Shown here piece by piece: positions 10,301 through 25,300 of a stretch of DNA of 64,000 bases (positions within the stretch are counted from its first letter, which is position 1; each line of letters starts with the position of its first letter). Where the stretch lies: the NCBI GenBank assembly GCA_964019695.1, contig CAXHUL010000547.1:216001-280000 (forward strand). Reading direction: 5' to 3'. The position numbers and the translations under genes were made by a program. The notes beneath the pieces are model-generated. The model was not told where the DNA came from, did no database searches, and saw only the letters and a program-made list of their open reading frames with translations. This DNA comes from Loripinus fragilis. Taxonomy: Eukaryota; Mollusca; Bivalvia; Lucinida; Lucinidae.

Positions 10301-13300
10301 TCGGGGGAGGTCCCCCAACCCCCCCCCTCACGAGAGGGGAATAATCCCCCTCTCGTGCCCTCTCCCTCTCGTGCCTTCCGCACTCAATGGCTTCCTCCGC
10401 CGGACCACTTTTAAATACGGGGCGACGGCCCTGGACCTTCATGTCTATACATCTTCTAAGTTCATAAAACAAAAAATCGAAAAGGTGACATAAGACAGTC
10501 TAAGGGTCACACCTCAACCTTGGTGTACATCTTCGAATTTTGCAGTACACTATGACGTTGATGGTTCAAAGCTAACAGGGGAGCGCAGTGGCTCAGTGGT
10601 AGAGTGCTTGACTCGAGCCTGAAGGGCCGCAGGTTTGAGCCTCACCGGCGTCACTGCGTTGTGGTCCCTCGAGCAAGACACAATTATCCCAGCTTAGTAC
10701 TGGTTCAACCCAGGAAGACCCGTCCCTGTTTAACTGAAAGATTGTTGATGGGACGTAAAGAATCAAATCAAACAAACAGTGAAAAGCTATGGGAGGGGTT
10801 GTTTTCACAAGGTATCCAATGTCTATACTGAGAATGCCAATTTCTAGCTTCAGTTTCAATTGATTTTCTTAGGTTTAGAACTTTTTCTAAGTTTATTTAT
10901 ACACCATATGAGAAAATACATAGTAGTTTTAGTACTCATCGTATTGACGAGCAACGGATGATCTGGCGAGCCTGCTCGCTCAGAGCCTTCGCTGCTCGTA
11001 AAGTTTACACAGTCGTGTTATATAACTAAGGAATCTTCTAACGCATACGCTTTTGTTTTGGCATTTTCTTGAAAACTTGAATTTTGAATTTTAAAATATT
11101 TTGGAAAACATTAAAACATGTATGGTTATTTTAAAAAACAACCGACCCAGAACATTTAAAATATGGAAGTTTGAGTCGAAAACTTCAAAAAACGAAAGTA
11201 GCACTTTTTCATTTTTCAAACAAATCAAAAAAGAAAACAGAATAGCAATTTGCCAGTGTATTCCACTTTTTATGATATATGATTCTGAATCATTTTCAGA
11301 CGTTAGACATTTAGCATTCAGTTATTCAAACATTCTGTTATTCATTTTTCAAACAAATCAAAACGGAAAACAGAATAGCAATTTGCCAGTGTATTCCACT
11401 TTTTATGATATATGATTCTGAATCATTTTCAGACGTTAGTCATTTAGCATTCTGTTATTCATAAAATAAAGAGAACTTCAAGTTCTATATCTATAAAATT
11501 GTACAGACAATGCGCACACACGGGTAATTAGATAATTCCTGAAAAACGCATCGCATATGTGCTCGATTGGGTTTCGATCAGGTAGCAGGATTGCCATGGT
11601 AAACATTTATCCTGCTAGCTTACAGCAGTGGGTATTTATGAAATTTAACTGAGCAAATCACATGAAAAAGTAAGTGAGTATGACTATGAAACACCACAAT
11701 CACATACTGTAGACTAACCCACAGCACCGTGAGTAAAGAGACACAGAACACTAACTAACAATTGACATTAAAGGCAATTAAAGTAAAACCACCAGCTCTA
11801 TTTCGTTCCCAGCAAGATGATTGCAAAGCTAGAGACTACGTAGTCTACAACAAAACAAGTATCATCCATCAACCTCTCACATAATAATGGAGGCAACAAT
11901 AAACAATGGATCAACAACAACAAAACCACCGCCTTAGAATGCTCAGCCGAAGTCACGGGGGGGGGGGGGGGGGCTTAAGTAAATTTATCTGCCAAATATT
12001 CGCCATAGATTCTGCTGTTGCCAAACAAGAAAAAATGGTAAAATTCGCGTGGAGGCTTCCTTACTTATTCAATGTATCACTACGGGGAAATGTATCACTG
12101 CAGGAAACTATCAAATGTGGACATACTGCCAGGAAACAAAGAAAAATGCTCTCAACTCATTAACAGTTGGAGCTAAAGAAAAACCTCCAATGAGCCACAG
12201 TTGGTCCAGCTAAGGACAAACATCAGGCACTGACCCACCGATGAAAGTGTTATGCCATAGTCGCCATGGAGTCTGAAACCTGACCCACCGTGAATTTCTC
12301 ATATCAAATGACTTTTTTTTATTGTTCAACATGACAAATGAAATTAAAACAGCCTCACTGAAACACAGACTTGAGCCTAAATTCGATTCCAAATTTTGTG
12401 ACTTTCGATGTTGACCCTTACAAATTAAATAAACTGTATTTTGCATAATACCGAAGGTGTTGTTCTGAAATTTTCACAAATAATGTGAATGATATTGAAT
12501 TCTTGTTCCTCAACAGAATATTGAAATTGTTAACAAAATTAAGCTTTAGGTGTAACTTGTTTACTGCATGCGTTAGGAGATTCCTTAAGTAAATTTAGGA
12601 CCCTAGCTTTGCTTGATATATCCTCATGGGCGTTTAAAGGAGGCATTTGAGCATATGCGATAAGTAGGGTAAAGTCAGGTAACTTCGGACATCAGATAAA
12701 TTCGGACATATTTTTTGAAAACAGTGGAAATCCAGATAAGACTGTTCCCTATGATTAATCACTGTTTGCTAAGCTAAAATATGAATCAAACAAGGTCGCT
12801 GTCCGAATTTACCTGATGTCCAAAGTTACCTGACTTTACCCTATAAGATCTCATAATCTAGTCCATATGAAGTAATAGTTATACATACTGTTGTTGGCGA
12901 TGAATATGCTATCGATGTCGGCGGAATCAAACTCATCCAAAAAGCTGACTGGTAACCAGGCACTCACTGCCTGTCTGTTGTCCACCTGCAAATTTACATA
13001 ACAACATCCGTGCTGTTTAAATGTAAGAGGGTCATTTGGAAAGTACGTAGAATGGTCATTTTTGTTAGTAACATTCATGGCTTGGTGTGACCTTAAACAG
13101 CTACCTGTTTTAAATGCTATGAAGACACGAATTATATTATTGTGAATGCGAGTACTATTTGTATACTTAAAAAGATAAATGTTCATGAAATGTATAACAC
13201 ATTAGCTTTTGAAAATGTGTAGAACAATAACACTATTGTTTTTATGAAATTAGATGATTTTGCAACATTTCGTAGGCCATTTTATTTATAATACAAGCAA

Positions 13301-16300
13301 TGACCGACTTTGTCGATTTTCATAGCTTAATACCAGTAATACCAATTCCAATTAGAATACATGGAAATGCGTTTATTTTTATGACTGAAAATAGCTCGTC
13401 TCAACACTTAATTTTTTAAAATACACATCCAGCAGTGGTTTAAACTTGTTCTGCGTTGGTATATCTTTTATCAAGCACAGTTTGCAGTCTTTGTAATGAA
13501 CTCAAAACAACTTTGTAAACTAAAATAAAGGGCAGACAGCTCTTAAATTTTACTCATGCGTTACAATGAGTTCAGCTGTAAGTTGACGTTTTGGTTTATT
13601 TTTATTGAAACAGTACGTGTAGCAAACGCAATAGTTAAAATGCCTTGCAAGAAGAAACTTATGTGGTGGTAACCATGGTAACCATGTGAAAATAATTTGC
13701 CTTTGGTGAAATATTAAGGGTTGAGTTACCCCACCAACTTCTTCAAAATACGGGCTTTTGGCATCAGATATAAATTTCTTGAATACAGAGCAACACAAGT
13801 CAACATATTTGCGAAACGAAATGGTTTTTCATACATCATCCGCTATATATAAAGCAAAACATATACCAAAAGGGCAACCTTGCTCATGTAGGAACAGTCT
13901 ATATTAACAGTATAAAGAAAACATTGCAAGAAGTCTCATTTTTGAAGGTATATCATTCGTTTATTAATCAACATTTTTCGGTTACAAAGACATTTATTTA
14001 GTCATACGTGCAGTGTTCGCAGAATATAATACAGAGCAGAATGAGAGGTTGGGCAATTAAGGTCACCAAGTTTTTAATTTTCCCCCAAACATTTTGCCTA
14101 AAATTTTAGCTAGTGTATATAAACACCTACTTATTCTGGTCAAGCGTTGCACATGCATGCCAAGTACTTTTTCGACAATGAAAATAACATTATGTAGCGC
14201 TTGAATTCTTATTTACAGATAGCTTTTTCTTATTAACTACTTGTGGTGTAATGATGCCATGCTACGTACTTTTCAAATTACACACGAATCATAATAGTTC
14301 AAAATATATTCTAAACGACCTAAATGATTATCTGAATCCAATGTATTCTAATTAGTGGGTTCAGTAGAACCTCAAAGATTCGAACTCCGATTGTTGGAAA
14401 TACATGTACTAGATAATTCAAATTAAATTGTGAACACTATGAATTCAGAGAATAAGGCCTATTTATATATGAACTGTTTTAATAACTGCTTATAAAACAT
14501 ATGTTTAGGGTGTGTAAAAGAAACATCTCTGAGGCGTTTCTTTTACACACACAAAACATTTGTTTGATAGGGGAAAACTGATATTAAGTTTTTTGATATT
14601 AATATAAATTAATGCTTTATTAATTTTACAAGGATTCAAAACAAACCAAGGGCTACTAGTTTGTCTCCTTGCGTATAATATTACAATTAAACAATATCTA
14701 TGACAATAATGGCAGACACACAATAGAATTACAGGACGCAAAGACAGAGAGACAAACATAAGACAAACAGACCGACTGACATACAAGGGGCATTTGGAAA
14801 GTTCTTAGCTTGCTATTTTATCTCAGTAACGATTTACAAACCCTATCATATTTGGTATCATTTTCAAGCACTATTTTTATCTCTATGTTAAGGAACAAAT
14901 TTCATGAGGATAGTATGATACAGACACGAAACATATTATTGTGAATACATGTACTGTTCGTAAATTTCAGTGGAAAATATAACACTTTACCTTTTGAAAA
15001 GTGTGCAGAACATTAACAAAAGTTCATGAAATTAGATAATGCTGTACCATTTGGTAGGCCACAATCTGGAACAGTTATTATACAATTGATGATCGATTTG
15101 GATGTTTCTAATAACTAAATACCAGAACAGCCATACCAAAACCGTCTAAAAGCAAAGCAATGCGTTATTTTTTTCTACTAAAATCACATGTCACAATGCG
15201 CATATATTGAAAAAATATATAGTCTTTGTATTTAAACCAAAAGGAAGTCTTCCCATGGGCAGAGTAAGTTAAGCTATGAGTTGACGTTCTGGTTCATTTC
15301 GATTGAAAACCGTGTCAAACAAAAAGTAAAAATACATTGAGAGTAGATATTATTCAATTTTGTGATTGTGAGGTGGGACAGAAATGAGCAACCAGAGTTC
15401 GCCCTAAAGTAGCTGGTAACTACAGACCTCCCAAATCATGGAACAAATACCTTAGATGTTACGAAAACTAAACTGAACTAGTTGGGTTTCTAGCAGATAA
15501 AATCATAATTGCTCAAACCAATGCATAGATAATAGTAAAAAAGAGATGGAATTATTTGCAGTTGAGAATCGAGATATTTAGCTCCATGCCATCTCGAGGA
15601 AGCAGACACTCTCACGTTTGCCCTGTCTCCAGGCAAAGCTTTTCTCTTTGACAGGAAGCCAAACTCTTAACGACTGTTAGTTCCAAAAGGTTAGTGAGTA
15701 TAATCAGCAAATACAACAATCATACACGGCAGACCTACTAAACTGCACAGCGAGAAAGAGCCACATATCACATACAGTTATAAGACATCAGGAAGACAAT
15801 TAAAGTAAAACAGCCAGCTCTCTTTACCTCGTCAAGATGATCTCAAAACTAGAATTGATACTGAGTAATGCAAAACAAACAAGAACCAAACATTGCATGG
15901 GTGGAGCATTAAACAAAAAATGAAACAACAACAACAGAACCACCGCCTTAGAACCGACAGCCGCCTAAGCCATTCGGTAGCTTAAATGCATTTTACTGAC
16001 ACTAAAATTTTGCCCTAAATACTGATGTTTTCGTACTAGATGTACTAGAATATGCTGATTGAATATCTACACTTTGTGGCTAGCATTTGGAAATGGAAAC
16101 ACATTTCGATGATATATGTAAATCACTTACTCCTCGTTCAAGGGCATTGCCTTTTAACCATGTTTTATTGAGTATGATGCTGTTTCTGCATCTGTTCGCC
16201 ATGGCAAAAAAAGCATTGCAGACATGGATGAAGAAGCCACTTAAGTTTGTCGTAGCTTCAGTATTGCCACAGACACAATATCACAGTGTAAAACTGATAC

Positions 16301-19300
16301 ATTAGAAAAATAGTTGTTATTATGTTAGCCCGGTCATTTACCACTTGGAAGGTGGACAAAGCGCGCTTTGGTGTATTTGCTCAACAGTGGTATTCTACCA
16401 ACAAAAGCTGCTCTATAAGAGCATGTTAAGGAGCAGTTCTCCTGGCATGACATGTATGGTGACAATCAAATGTGAATGAACAGCAATTACCGTCTTCATC
16501 AAATTGGGGATGGTCAAAGCAGAACAATGTTTAGCGTCCATGTATAGCCAACTGCTGCAATTAAATTTGAAAAAAAAATGCTGTTCTGAAATGTCAAATT
16601 GTATGTGAAACTGCAAATGCTACCGTTCAGGCTTTTTATGAGCGGCATTGTGTTTATGCAACTGTCAAGAAGACAGATCAACGTTTTAATTGTGAACAAT
16701 TTTGTATTGACTGTTTATGGGTATAAATTGGGCAAAAATATATGTCTATGCCAGTTCAATATGCTCAAAATAAGCAGTAATGAAATCATAAATATAGATG
16801 AACTAGCACATCGAACAGTTTTAATGAAGGATTGCTCATTATAATAGTCAGATACAAGTTTTAAAGAAAATTATGTTTTTTCTGTGGATAGGTAGTTGGT
16901 TCAGTCCTCGAATTATCTGCAAAAGGGCCTTCTAGATTGGACAAGTACTGATCAAAATTTCTGCTATTGATTTTCAACATTTGGTAAACTGAAAAACAAT
17001 TTTGAGGCACTTTCTCCCACTTGATCAAGCTAATCCTTTTGCATACTGTCGTAGTGTTACATTGCACAGATCAAAATGGCATGCTTAATAAAAGCAGGGA
17101 AAGGCTGACAAAATGATAAAAAAACAAATTAATATAAAAGCTTATTAATCACTAATTTTGTACAAACCTGTAGCTTAATATCCATTTACAAACGCATGTA
17201 AACAGTATGTAGATATGAAACAACTCAGTGAACAGGTCAGCTGATTGACCTCTACACTGTTGACATTCTACATTGACCACATGTTAACTTATTAAGATAT
17301 GGTAAAAAATAAATATTTTACCAATTTTTGGTAAAAAATAGAACTCATTAGTATTCATAAATATGCAAATTAGCTAATTTGCATATTTAAACTGTAAACA
17401 AAAGAACAATTATTTAACTTCAATTTGATACCATATTTGTTATTCTATGGTGACCAGAAGCTGAGATCTGATCCATTTATCACATACACTCCCCGTAGAA
17501 ATGCCTGTCATTTTGTCTTTTGGCGGCCATCCTGAAAATGGCCGAATTTGAAGTGGCCTGGAAGTGTTTATGAATGTGTGTGATTTAATGAATATATGGT
17601 GTAAATTTCATGCTTGTATCATCAAGTGAAGTACACTGAAGGACTTTAAAAACGCAAAAAAATGAAAATTATAATTTTTTGAACCCAGAATACTTTTAGT
17701 ATTCTTTAAAAAGTTAAATTGGCTGGAAACGATACTCTGTCTTTGTCTATACCTAAAACCGGTGTTTTTATTGACAATGGCTTCCACTAGTTACTCATTC
17801 GTGATTTACTATTTTTTGCACGTGGCGTCCCCACGAATCAATGAAGCAAAATATTTTATCATTTCACGTATAGCTTTTAGGTATACATGTATAAAAACAC
17901 ATTAGCTTTAGTTTGATAGCTGTATTATTCGTGCCACGTTTGTCTGAACATGAACGACTTGGCGCAATTGGAATGTTAAAGCAGGGGTGCGTGTTTCTGA
18001 CGTCACGTGATATCATAATTGCATTCCATCTACTGTACAGCGCCTCCGAGATCAGTATCAGGCTACAGGGACAGTAAAATATCAGACGCAGGTTTGATTA
18101 ACCAAAATGAGGACCCGACGTCAAGACGGCAATTTACGTCGAGTGTATCGACGATATTTACATCGACGATATCCGTTCCAGCTGGCTACCGTCAATGCCA
18201 GTCCAAAAGTGGGGCTCCAAGGGTAATTTGTATCCAGATTTTTAATAAAAAATATTTTAATACAGTTACTAAATATCACGTCCGATTTCTGGACAAATTT
18301 CAAATTGCAGCTTTAGAATCTAAGGGTATGGTCTTTTGATAGACTGATGCTCCTAAATTATTTATTTTAATTCAAGTTTTCTTGCCATATTGATGTTTAT
18401 TTTTGCCAAATCTCAATAAAATTGATACATTAAAACGGTGTTAATTTTACGAATTTCGATTGTTGCGTTTTTAAAGTCCTTCAGTGTATTTTCTCAGTAT
18501 CCCGCTCCACTAATACATGTAGGCAATTTTCGCGCTCCTATAGTGACACAATTTATAGTAAAAGTATAAAGAATAAATTAAAAAAGTCCTACCTTTGAAA
18601 GTTTACCATTTCTCTAATAGTCAACATTTTCCCAATGTTAAGGTGTTAATCGTGCAAGTAGTGATCCCATTGTATATTTAAAAAAAATAAGCTGGTACCA
18701 AACCGTTAATTTGTCAAACCATGATCGTGAATAAGGCTCCCAATTTCGTTTGTTTGTTTTTTTATAAATATTTTGCTTAAAATTTCAGCCAGTGTATAAA
18801 ACTTACTCATTTTGAGCATGAGCTGCACGTGCACATCGAGTCCTTCTTTTGACAAAAATTGTAGCCATTGAATTCTAGTTACCAAAAATGTATTATTGGA
18901 TAGCATTTTATCAACGCATTGTGGAGTTATGATGCCATGATAAGAACTTTTCAAATACCCCTAGTACATACATACATACATACATACATACATACATACA
19001 TACATACATACATACATACATACATACATACATACATACATACATACATACATACATACATACATACATACATACATACATACATACATACATACATACA
19101 AACATACATACATACATACATACAAGACAGACGGACAGTTGGTAAATTTTGGGGGTTATATACTTTTATGTCAATAACAATGATACGCTAGAACAATGTG
19201 CAATGCTCAGAAGGCACAAAGTGCGGGAGCAAATGGAAGCCAATAGTAGGGCCCATCCGAATACAAGCGCCAACCTAACAATGAAAGTGAAACTGAGTCT

Positions 19301-22300
19301 TTATTACACGAGCTCAGAAAGTTTTCTCATTATGTCATATTAATTTTACTTTTTGTTAATAAACACTGTTCCTTTATGAATCCAACACACTTTTAATGCA
19401 CAAAAAGTAGATCTTACAAAACGAGAGAACTTTCTGCCCTCGTATTTATACCACTGGTAAGAAAAGTAAAAACATTCTAACCTGCATTTGTATTATCTGC
19501 TGATTTCGTGTAAGGGTCACCTCGTGTGCTTCGCCATCCGTGACGTCATCGCCTCTTTCGTAATATTCTGTATTAAACGCCCATTTGTCCCAGTCAAGAT
19601 CCATAAAGAACCTTATGCCACCTATAGATAGAATATTAGGTTAAAAGAGGGTCATAGATGAGCGCTCCTGTTTAATAAATTCAATAATACAGGAGCAAGA
19701 ATGCTAGATTCAATTTTTCAAATGACCTTAATATTGATTAAAAATCGCATTTTTGGCGTGAAACGTCAATGTTTTGGAATCATTTTCGCAAAGTTATAAT
19801 GAACGTCGTTACGTTACGTTACCAAATATGTGACATCGATTTTATTGCATGACGTTATATCACTCCCAGATGCAACTTCATGTGATCATTTAACGAATTT
19901 AATACTACATGCTTTGTCATTGATCGCCCTGCAAATGCCCCTATAGCCCAACCCTTAGCGAGAGCCAATTATAAAAGTTAAGAACATGTTTGTATTGCGA
20001 TTAATTTAGTTACTCTTAAATGATTATCACTTTTTGAAAATCATCAGGTGTTCTTTTAAATATTTTAGCAGAGTACACCATTCTTATGCTAGGAGGTCCA
20101 AGACTAACCTTTTTCGATGCAGTCGATCTTTACCCTCTTCCTTATTTTTACATCATCAGCCAATTTGATATCCTCGCACCAGAGATTTAATTTTGAACTA
20201 TCAGTAGTTGAAATAAAAAGCATTACGAATAAACATATGATCAGAGTATTTAACAGAAATGCATCCGGCACGGAGTCATTTGTTTATCATATGACGTCGC
20301 GTCTAGGAGTGAAATAACGCCATGCAATAAAATCTGTAAATCACTAGTGGTTTATCGATTTTCGGGAAACGTTATGACGTCCATAACAACGTTGCGTACA
20401 TAATGACATAATTATAACGTTTTTACGGCAAAAATGAGATTTCAAAGTAATCTTAATGTCATATGATAAAAAGAATCAAACATTCGTGCCCTTGTATTAT
20501 TGAATTTATTAAACTCGTTGCGAAAAAGAGATAAAATGCTCGGCAAGCCTCGCATTTTATCTCTTTTCCCCAACTCGTTTAATAAATTCAATAAAACATG
20601 AGCACTCATGTAAGATCCTCCATTTAAACATCCAGAACACATTCCAAGGCGGTACTTCTTTTGTGGATCGTTTTGTTATTTATGTTTCGTATTTGTCATG
20701 TCTCTTGTCTGTTCATTGCAGATTGTGGTCACCTGCTGTGAAATGGCTGACTGCTTAGCTCTCTTGTATGAGAAGAAGAAAAGTAATGTACAATGTACAT
20801 ACAAGTAAAGAATGTATGATGGGAATTGTGTATTTAGCGTCAAGTGTCCAATGACAGTGACAATAAGAAACATTGCGCTACCAAGAAGTGTCAGTAAAGA
20901 AGTAATGTACATACATACAAGCGAAAATGTATGATGGAAAGTATGTATATAGCTCCCAGTGTCCTATGCCAGTTATAATGAGAAGCATTGTTACACTACT
21001 ACCTAGAGGTGTCAGCAAAGAAGTAATGTACATAAAAGTGAAGACTATATGATGGGAATTATGTTCATAGCTCCCATTTTCCAATACCAGTGACAATGAG
21101 AAACGCTACACACCCTACATATACATACACGTGTCAGTAAATTTGTCTAGATTTTGACAAGGAGTCTTATCTACTACCAAACCGAGAGTGGTTAGGGCAT
21201 ACAAAAGCTGGTTGCCTATGTGTTTAACATGTGTATTCCGTGTGCTAATTCAACTATTAAGATTAAAGGTAACAGCAAGTAATTGAAATAAGCTTATCAA
21301 CACCCTAAACAAATACAAAAACAAGATAAGTTATGGGTCTTTCATGCAAACCAAATATCTATGTGTCTTGATCCACATTTGAATTAAGGGTGAGGTTGGC
21401 GCGCCGTAAAACCGGTTTAAGCCCTCCAGTAAAATATTTTACTGACCGTTCCAAGGCGGTTCTTCTATTAAGGATCTTTTATTTTTTTCTGCCTTGTGTT
21501 TGCTATGCCTTTGTGCGCGTCTGTTATATGTGCTTTGTGGTCACCTGCTGGGAAAGGGCTGACTTCTTGGCTCTCGTTTGTGGTGTCTACTGTGCGTTTG
21601 TCACTTACCCATTGGTATCTTGGGTCAGGTGTGGTACTTGATTTTATTGATTCCTGATCTTTGCACCCTTACTTACTTTACATGCTGTTATAAATCTGAT
21701 CTCTTCAAACAGAGGATCTTACATGAGTGATCATTTCATATGAAAATTAAACGATCCTTTGGCGAGGTAAATAAATTGAATACAAAATGATTAGGGGTGT
21801 AAGATTCTGTTTATCATATGACCTTTTTCAAATATGATTTTATCACCTTCAAAGTGTGTTTATTTCAATACATTGTTGTAACGGACGTCGCCATGACGTT
21901 GCTTGTTCCCGCCGAAAGTGTCATGTAACGTGTGGTCCTAACATTATCTGTGGCATGAAGTTATCTAGATAGATATAATAGGTGTTCTTCAGTAACATAA
22001 TATGATAACGGAATATGATAAATTCAATTATTGATGACTTCCATTAATACGGCTTAAAAGTTAGAGTTGTACCTGTTCTGAATGAAAGGTGTTAAACCGA
22101 AATGTATAATATATGAAACCAGCGAAAAATAAAATTTCTTGTAACTTATATGTGCAATTTTGAAGGTAGGTATGTGCAGTGTGTGAGAGTTATTAATATG
22201 ACTTCCCTATATTTTGAGGTATCCTCCAAGGCACAAAAAAAAATATCATACACTTCCTGAAACTTGTTTGGTAGTTTGCATTATGATCCATGCGAGTGTA

Positions 22301-25300
22301 AAGTGGCATGGCATATTCGGCATAATACCCACGTGTGTATTAAAAATTGTACGCATTCAAGGGAAGTAACCTTATACGGAGAAAATATTTCCCAACACCA
22401 TAATAGGCTGCTCTTAAAAGAAACAGTTCCCTCGTCGGGAGCAAATTCTTTCCTTTAAAAGAAGTCCCCATTTCATCTCGTTGAAGTAGTCTCCCTTTTA
22501 TTAATCTTACCACTATTGTTGATTGACATGGTAACAGATTTGAATATGTTGTTCTGTGGATCATCTTTCCTGATCTGTAGTAAAATCCCCTCCTTCCTTC
22601 TTGTGATGAAACCAATCTTTATAAAGTTTATGGGTGTACTTTGTAGCTCGTCTGTATCCCCGACTTGGAAATTTATCAACGACCCAGACTCCATATTTAG
22701 ACAACGTCCTGAAACACAAAAAAGGCTTGAGGTGTGGTGCTTGATTGTATCGATTCGTCTTTCTTACTTTGAGGAAGATGTAATTATGGTGACTTAGGGA
22801 ATAACTGTTTTCAAAATTTTCATTTGAGGAGGTAAATCGTTTAAAATACGTTTGGAAATATAGTTTAACGACGACGCGCGGAGCCGTAAAATGTGATTCC
22901 CGAACCTATAACCGACGATATACCTCCCAAAAAGATTTTTTTTGAAAATGGTTATCCTCATTCTAATACACTTCTACAGTTTTGTCTCAAATGGAAGCAT
23001 TGCTAGCCGCATAAACCTGCACGCCATCCAACGTAACATGACGTGACTAATGACGTCAAAATATCTCTGAAGGTATATCGCAGGATATACTGTAATTTTG
23101 TTTAGACGTTATCCAATCAGCGTCGCGCGTTACAAAAGCAAGTGGAATCATTGATTAATCCATCATTTAACCCATTTAGGCATTGACTTATTAATTGAAC
23201 CATATTTATTCAAAAAATACAGAACAATGTCATATACAGATTAAGGATTGGAGCGGAAGCATAAAACTTATATAGTTATTCTCCTTCATTTTACTAGTAG
23301 GCTTGTTGTGTGGTACATTTAATTTTTATTTACATTTTAATAATACCTTATGCAACAGTGGAGACCACATTGTTTGTTTTGGAGACCATATTGTATGTTT
23401 GGTTTGATTCTTTGCACAAGTTAGCCCTCTGGCAATGTAGGCGTTACCGTGTTATACTAGCGCCATGTTCGCTACGTTACCCTATAACAGCTTCATATCC
23501 TATTGTGCAAATACAAAGCTTAACCTAATTCTTATTTATCGGCACATTGATGGCCATAGAACTCTTAATGAACTGCAGCAAACCGACAGTATGCCTTAAA
23601 ACTACATACGCATATTATATTGCAGTTGTGTATGTTATTTACTTTCAATTATATCACTATTTAATGCTGTGCTATCACTAACCAATGGGCTGCCAAAATA
23701 CCTGTGAGGGAGAATTTTGTACGCTATAATTTTCAAACACCATTATATAAGCTACAGAATAACTAATGTTAACTCTTTATGGTTTGGGGTGTTATCCTGC
23801 ATATAAGCAGAGTTAACTATGTTTACCTGAAATAATAGGAACTCATATTGTGTATAAATCAAATACTTCCTTATTACATATTAATATTATCATGCTATTG
23901 AAAGTAAATGACACGCAGAATAAGTTTTAACTTATTTGGACACCTAGTTGCTGTTAAATATGTAAACATATTATTTTAGTGCAATAACCTGCTAGTGGGT
24001 GTAAAGTACTGCCATTTGAGGGCTCAATATTGGGAAATATCAACTGATTGTAATGTGCTTGACCTGATGTGAACACGTATTTATACTGTAACTTGTGAAG
24101 TTAAAAGGCTTGAAAGTATAAAACCCCCAGCTTTTTATGTCGATAAAGTAAACAAAGAGAACTAAATTTTGTCGTCATTATCGGCATAAGTAGGGCATAA
24201 GATGCATTGTAGCAAGCAAAATTACCTGTTTGTGGTAAGGGGCCTCGGCAGATTTTGTCACACCCAGAAGAACAACATTTCTCCAATTCGCGACAGTCTG
24301 AATCAGTGGCACACTGTTCAACAGGTTGACTACTAGAGCCACAACACGAAGAGTCTGGACAATATCCTTCCCTAGTGGAACCGTCAACTGAAATAGAGAT
24401 TTTCAATGCATTAGTCCGGAAAGACAAAACTTTTCATCTGTCGCATTATCGCGAATTTATTTCTAGAAAATGCGAATTGCGTGTTTGCTAATTGAATGCG
24501 AATTTTCCAAAATATCACAACAATTTTACAAATTTTCCGTCATATTATACTGCAGCCATGATTAGTGCCTATCTGATCATGAATACAGTAAACAGCGGTG
24601 CTGACAATCGTTTAATCACTATAATCACTAGGTGCTTGGCGAGGATGTCCTTATCAGTAGAGGGGCGCATTGTTAATCCGGTTATAGCAGGTAACAACAA
24701 CGCAAATACGTCAATCAGCTGAACTAAAGGCTCCGGCCACTTCATTCAATATGTCAACGATTGTTTTCTTTCAAATTAGCTTCCCAATTAAGAAAGTGAT
24801 ATTATTCGAAGGTACCGTCCTGCTAGCGAAGAGTGACAGTGATGTTATATTTGGTTTACAAATGTTAAGTAAACACTAACTTGTACACTTCACTTGGGCT
24901 AAAGCGAATCGATCGATCACTTGTGCATTAATACTATCCAGAGGATAGGATTAATACACAAATGACATATCGATTATATGTGCCCGAAACTTAGTAAAAA
25001 AAACATGACGTCACTGTCACTCTTGGCTGGCAGGACAGTACATGTGTCTGCTTCCAGAGTAGTGAGCAAGGGTGCTGATCAGACTTCGTGTATGGGCCTC
25101 GACGCAAAACATTGTCTTGTGGTTTGTGAACAACAATGACGCAGTCTAGCTTGCGCGTTCGCGCAGTCTGATCAGCGCTGATTGGTAATTATCAAACACG
25201 TATGTAGACTTGCCATAAGCGAAATTTCAACTTTCTTGCTAATCTCTGTAACTGAGCTGGCTGGTTTGAATCTCACTTTGTAGGAAACCCCGAAGCTAGG

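Larger units (their letters stand above)
13060..15330. repeat. Diverged ~500 bp direct duplication (13060-13630 and 14840-15330)
   Basis: Ordered shared blocks: GACACGAA-TATTATTGTGAAT, TTTTGAAAATGTGTAGAACA versus TTTTGAAAAGTGTGCAGAAC, TGAAATTAGAT, TAGGCCA, and GAGTTGACGTTCTGGTT versus AAGTTGACGTTTTGGTT. Exon 5 lies just outside and is not duplicated. Confidence 0.5.

Noticed and set aside
10577..10650. tRNA gene
   Set aside because: A and B boxes are present, but the sequence continues into a SINE body with target-site duplication and the stems are imperfect.
14510..14550. Rho-independent terminator
   Set aside because: Stem-loop in an intron of a eukaryote; no T tract in context.
18911..19191. 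Long ORFs on both strands over the microsatellite
   Set aside because: They are translations of the TACA repeat (MYVC and THTY motifs).
20676..21096. Membrane-like minus-strand ORFs
   Set aside because: Product of the ~118 bp tandem repeat and a family A fragment.
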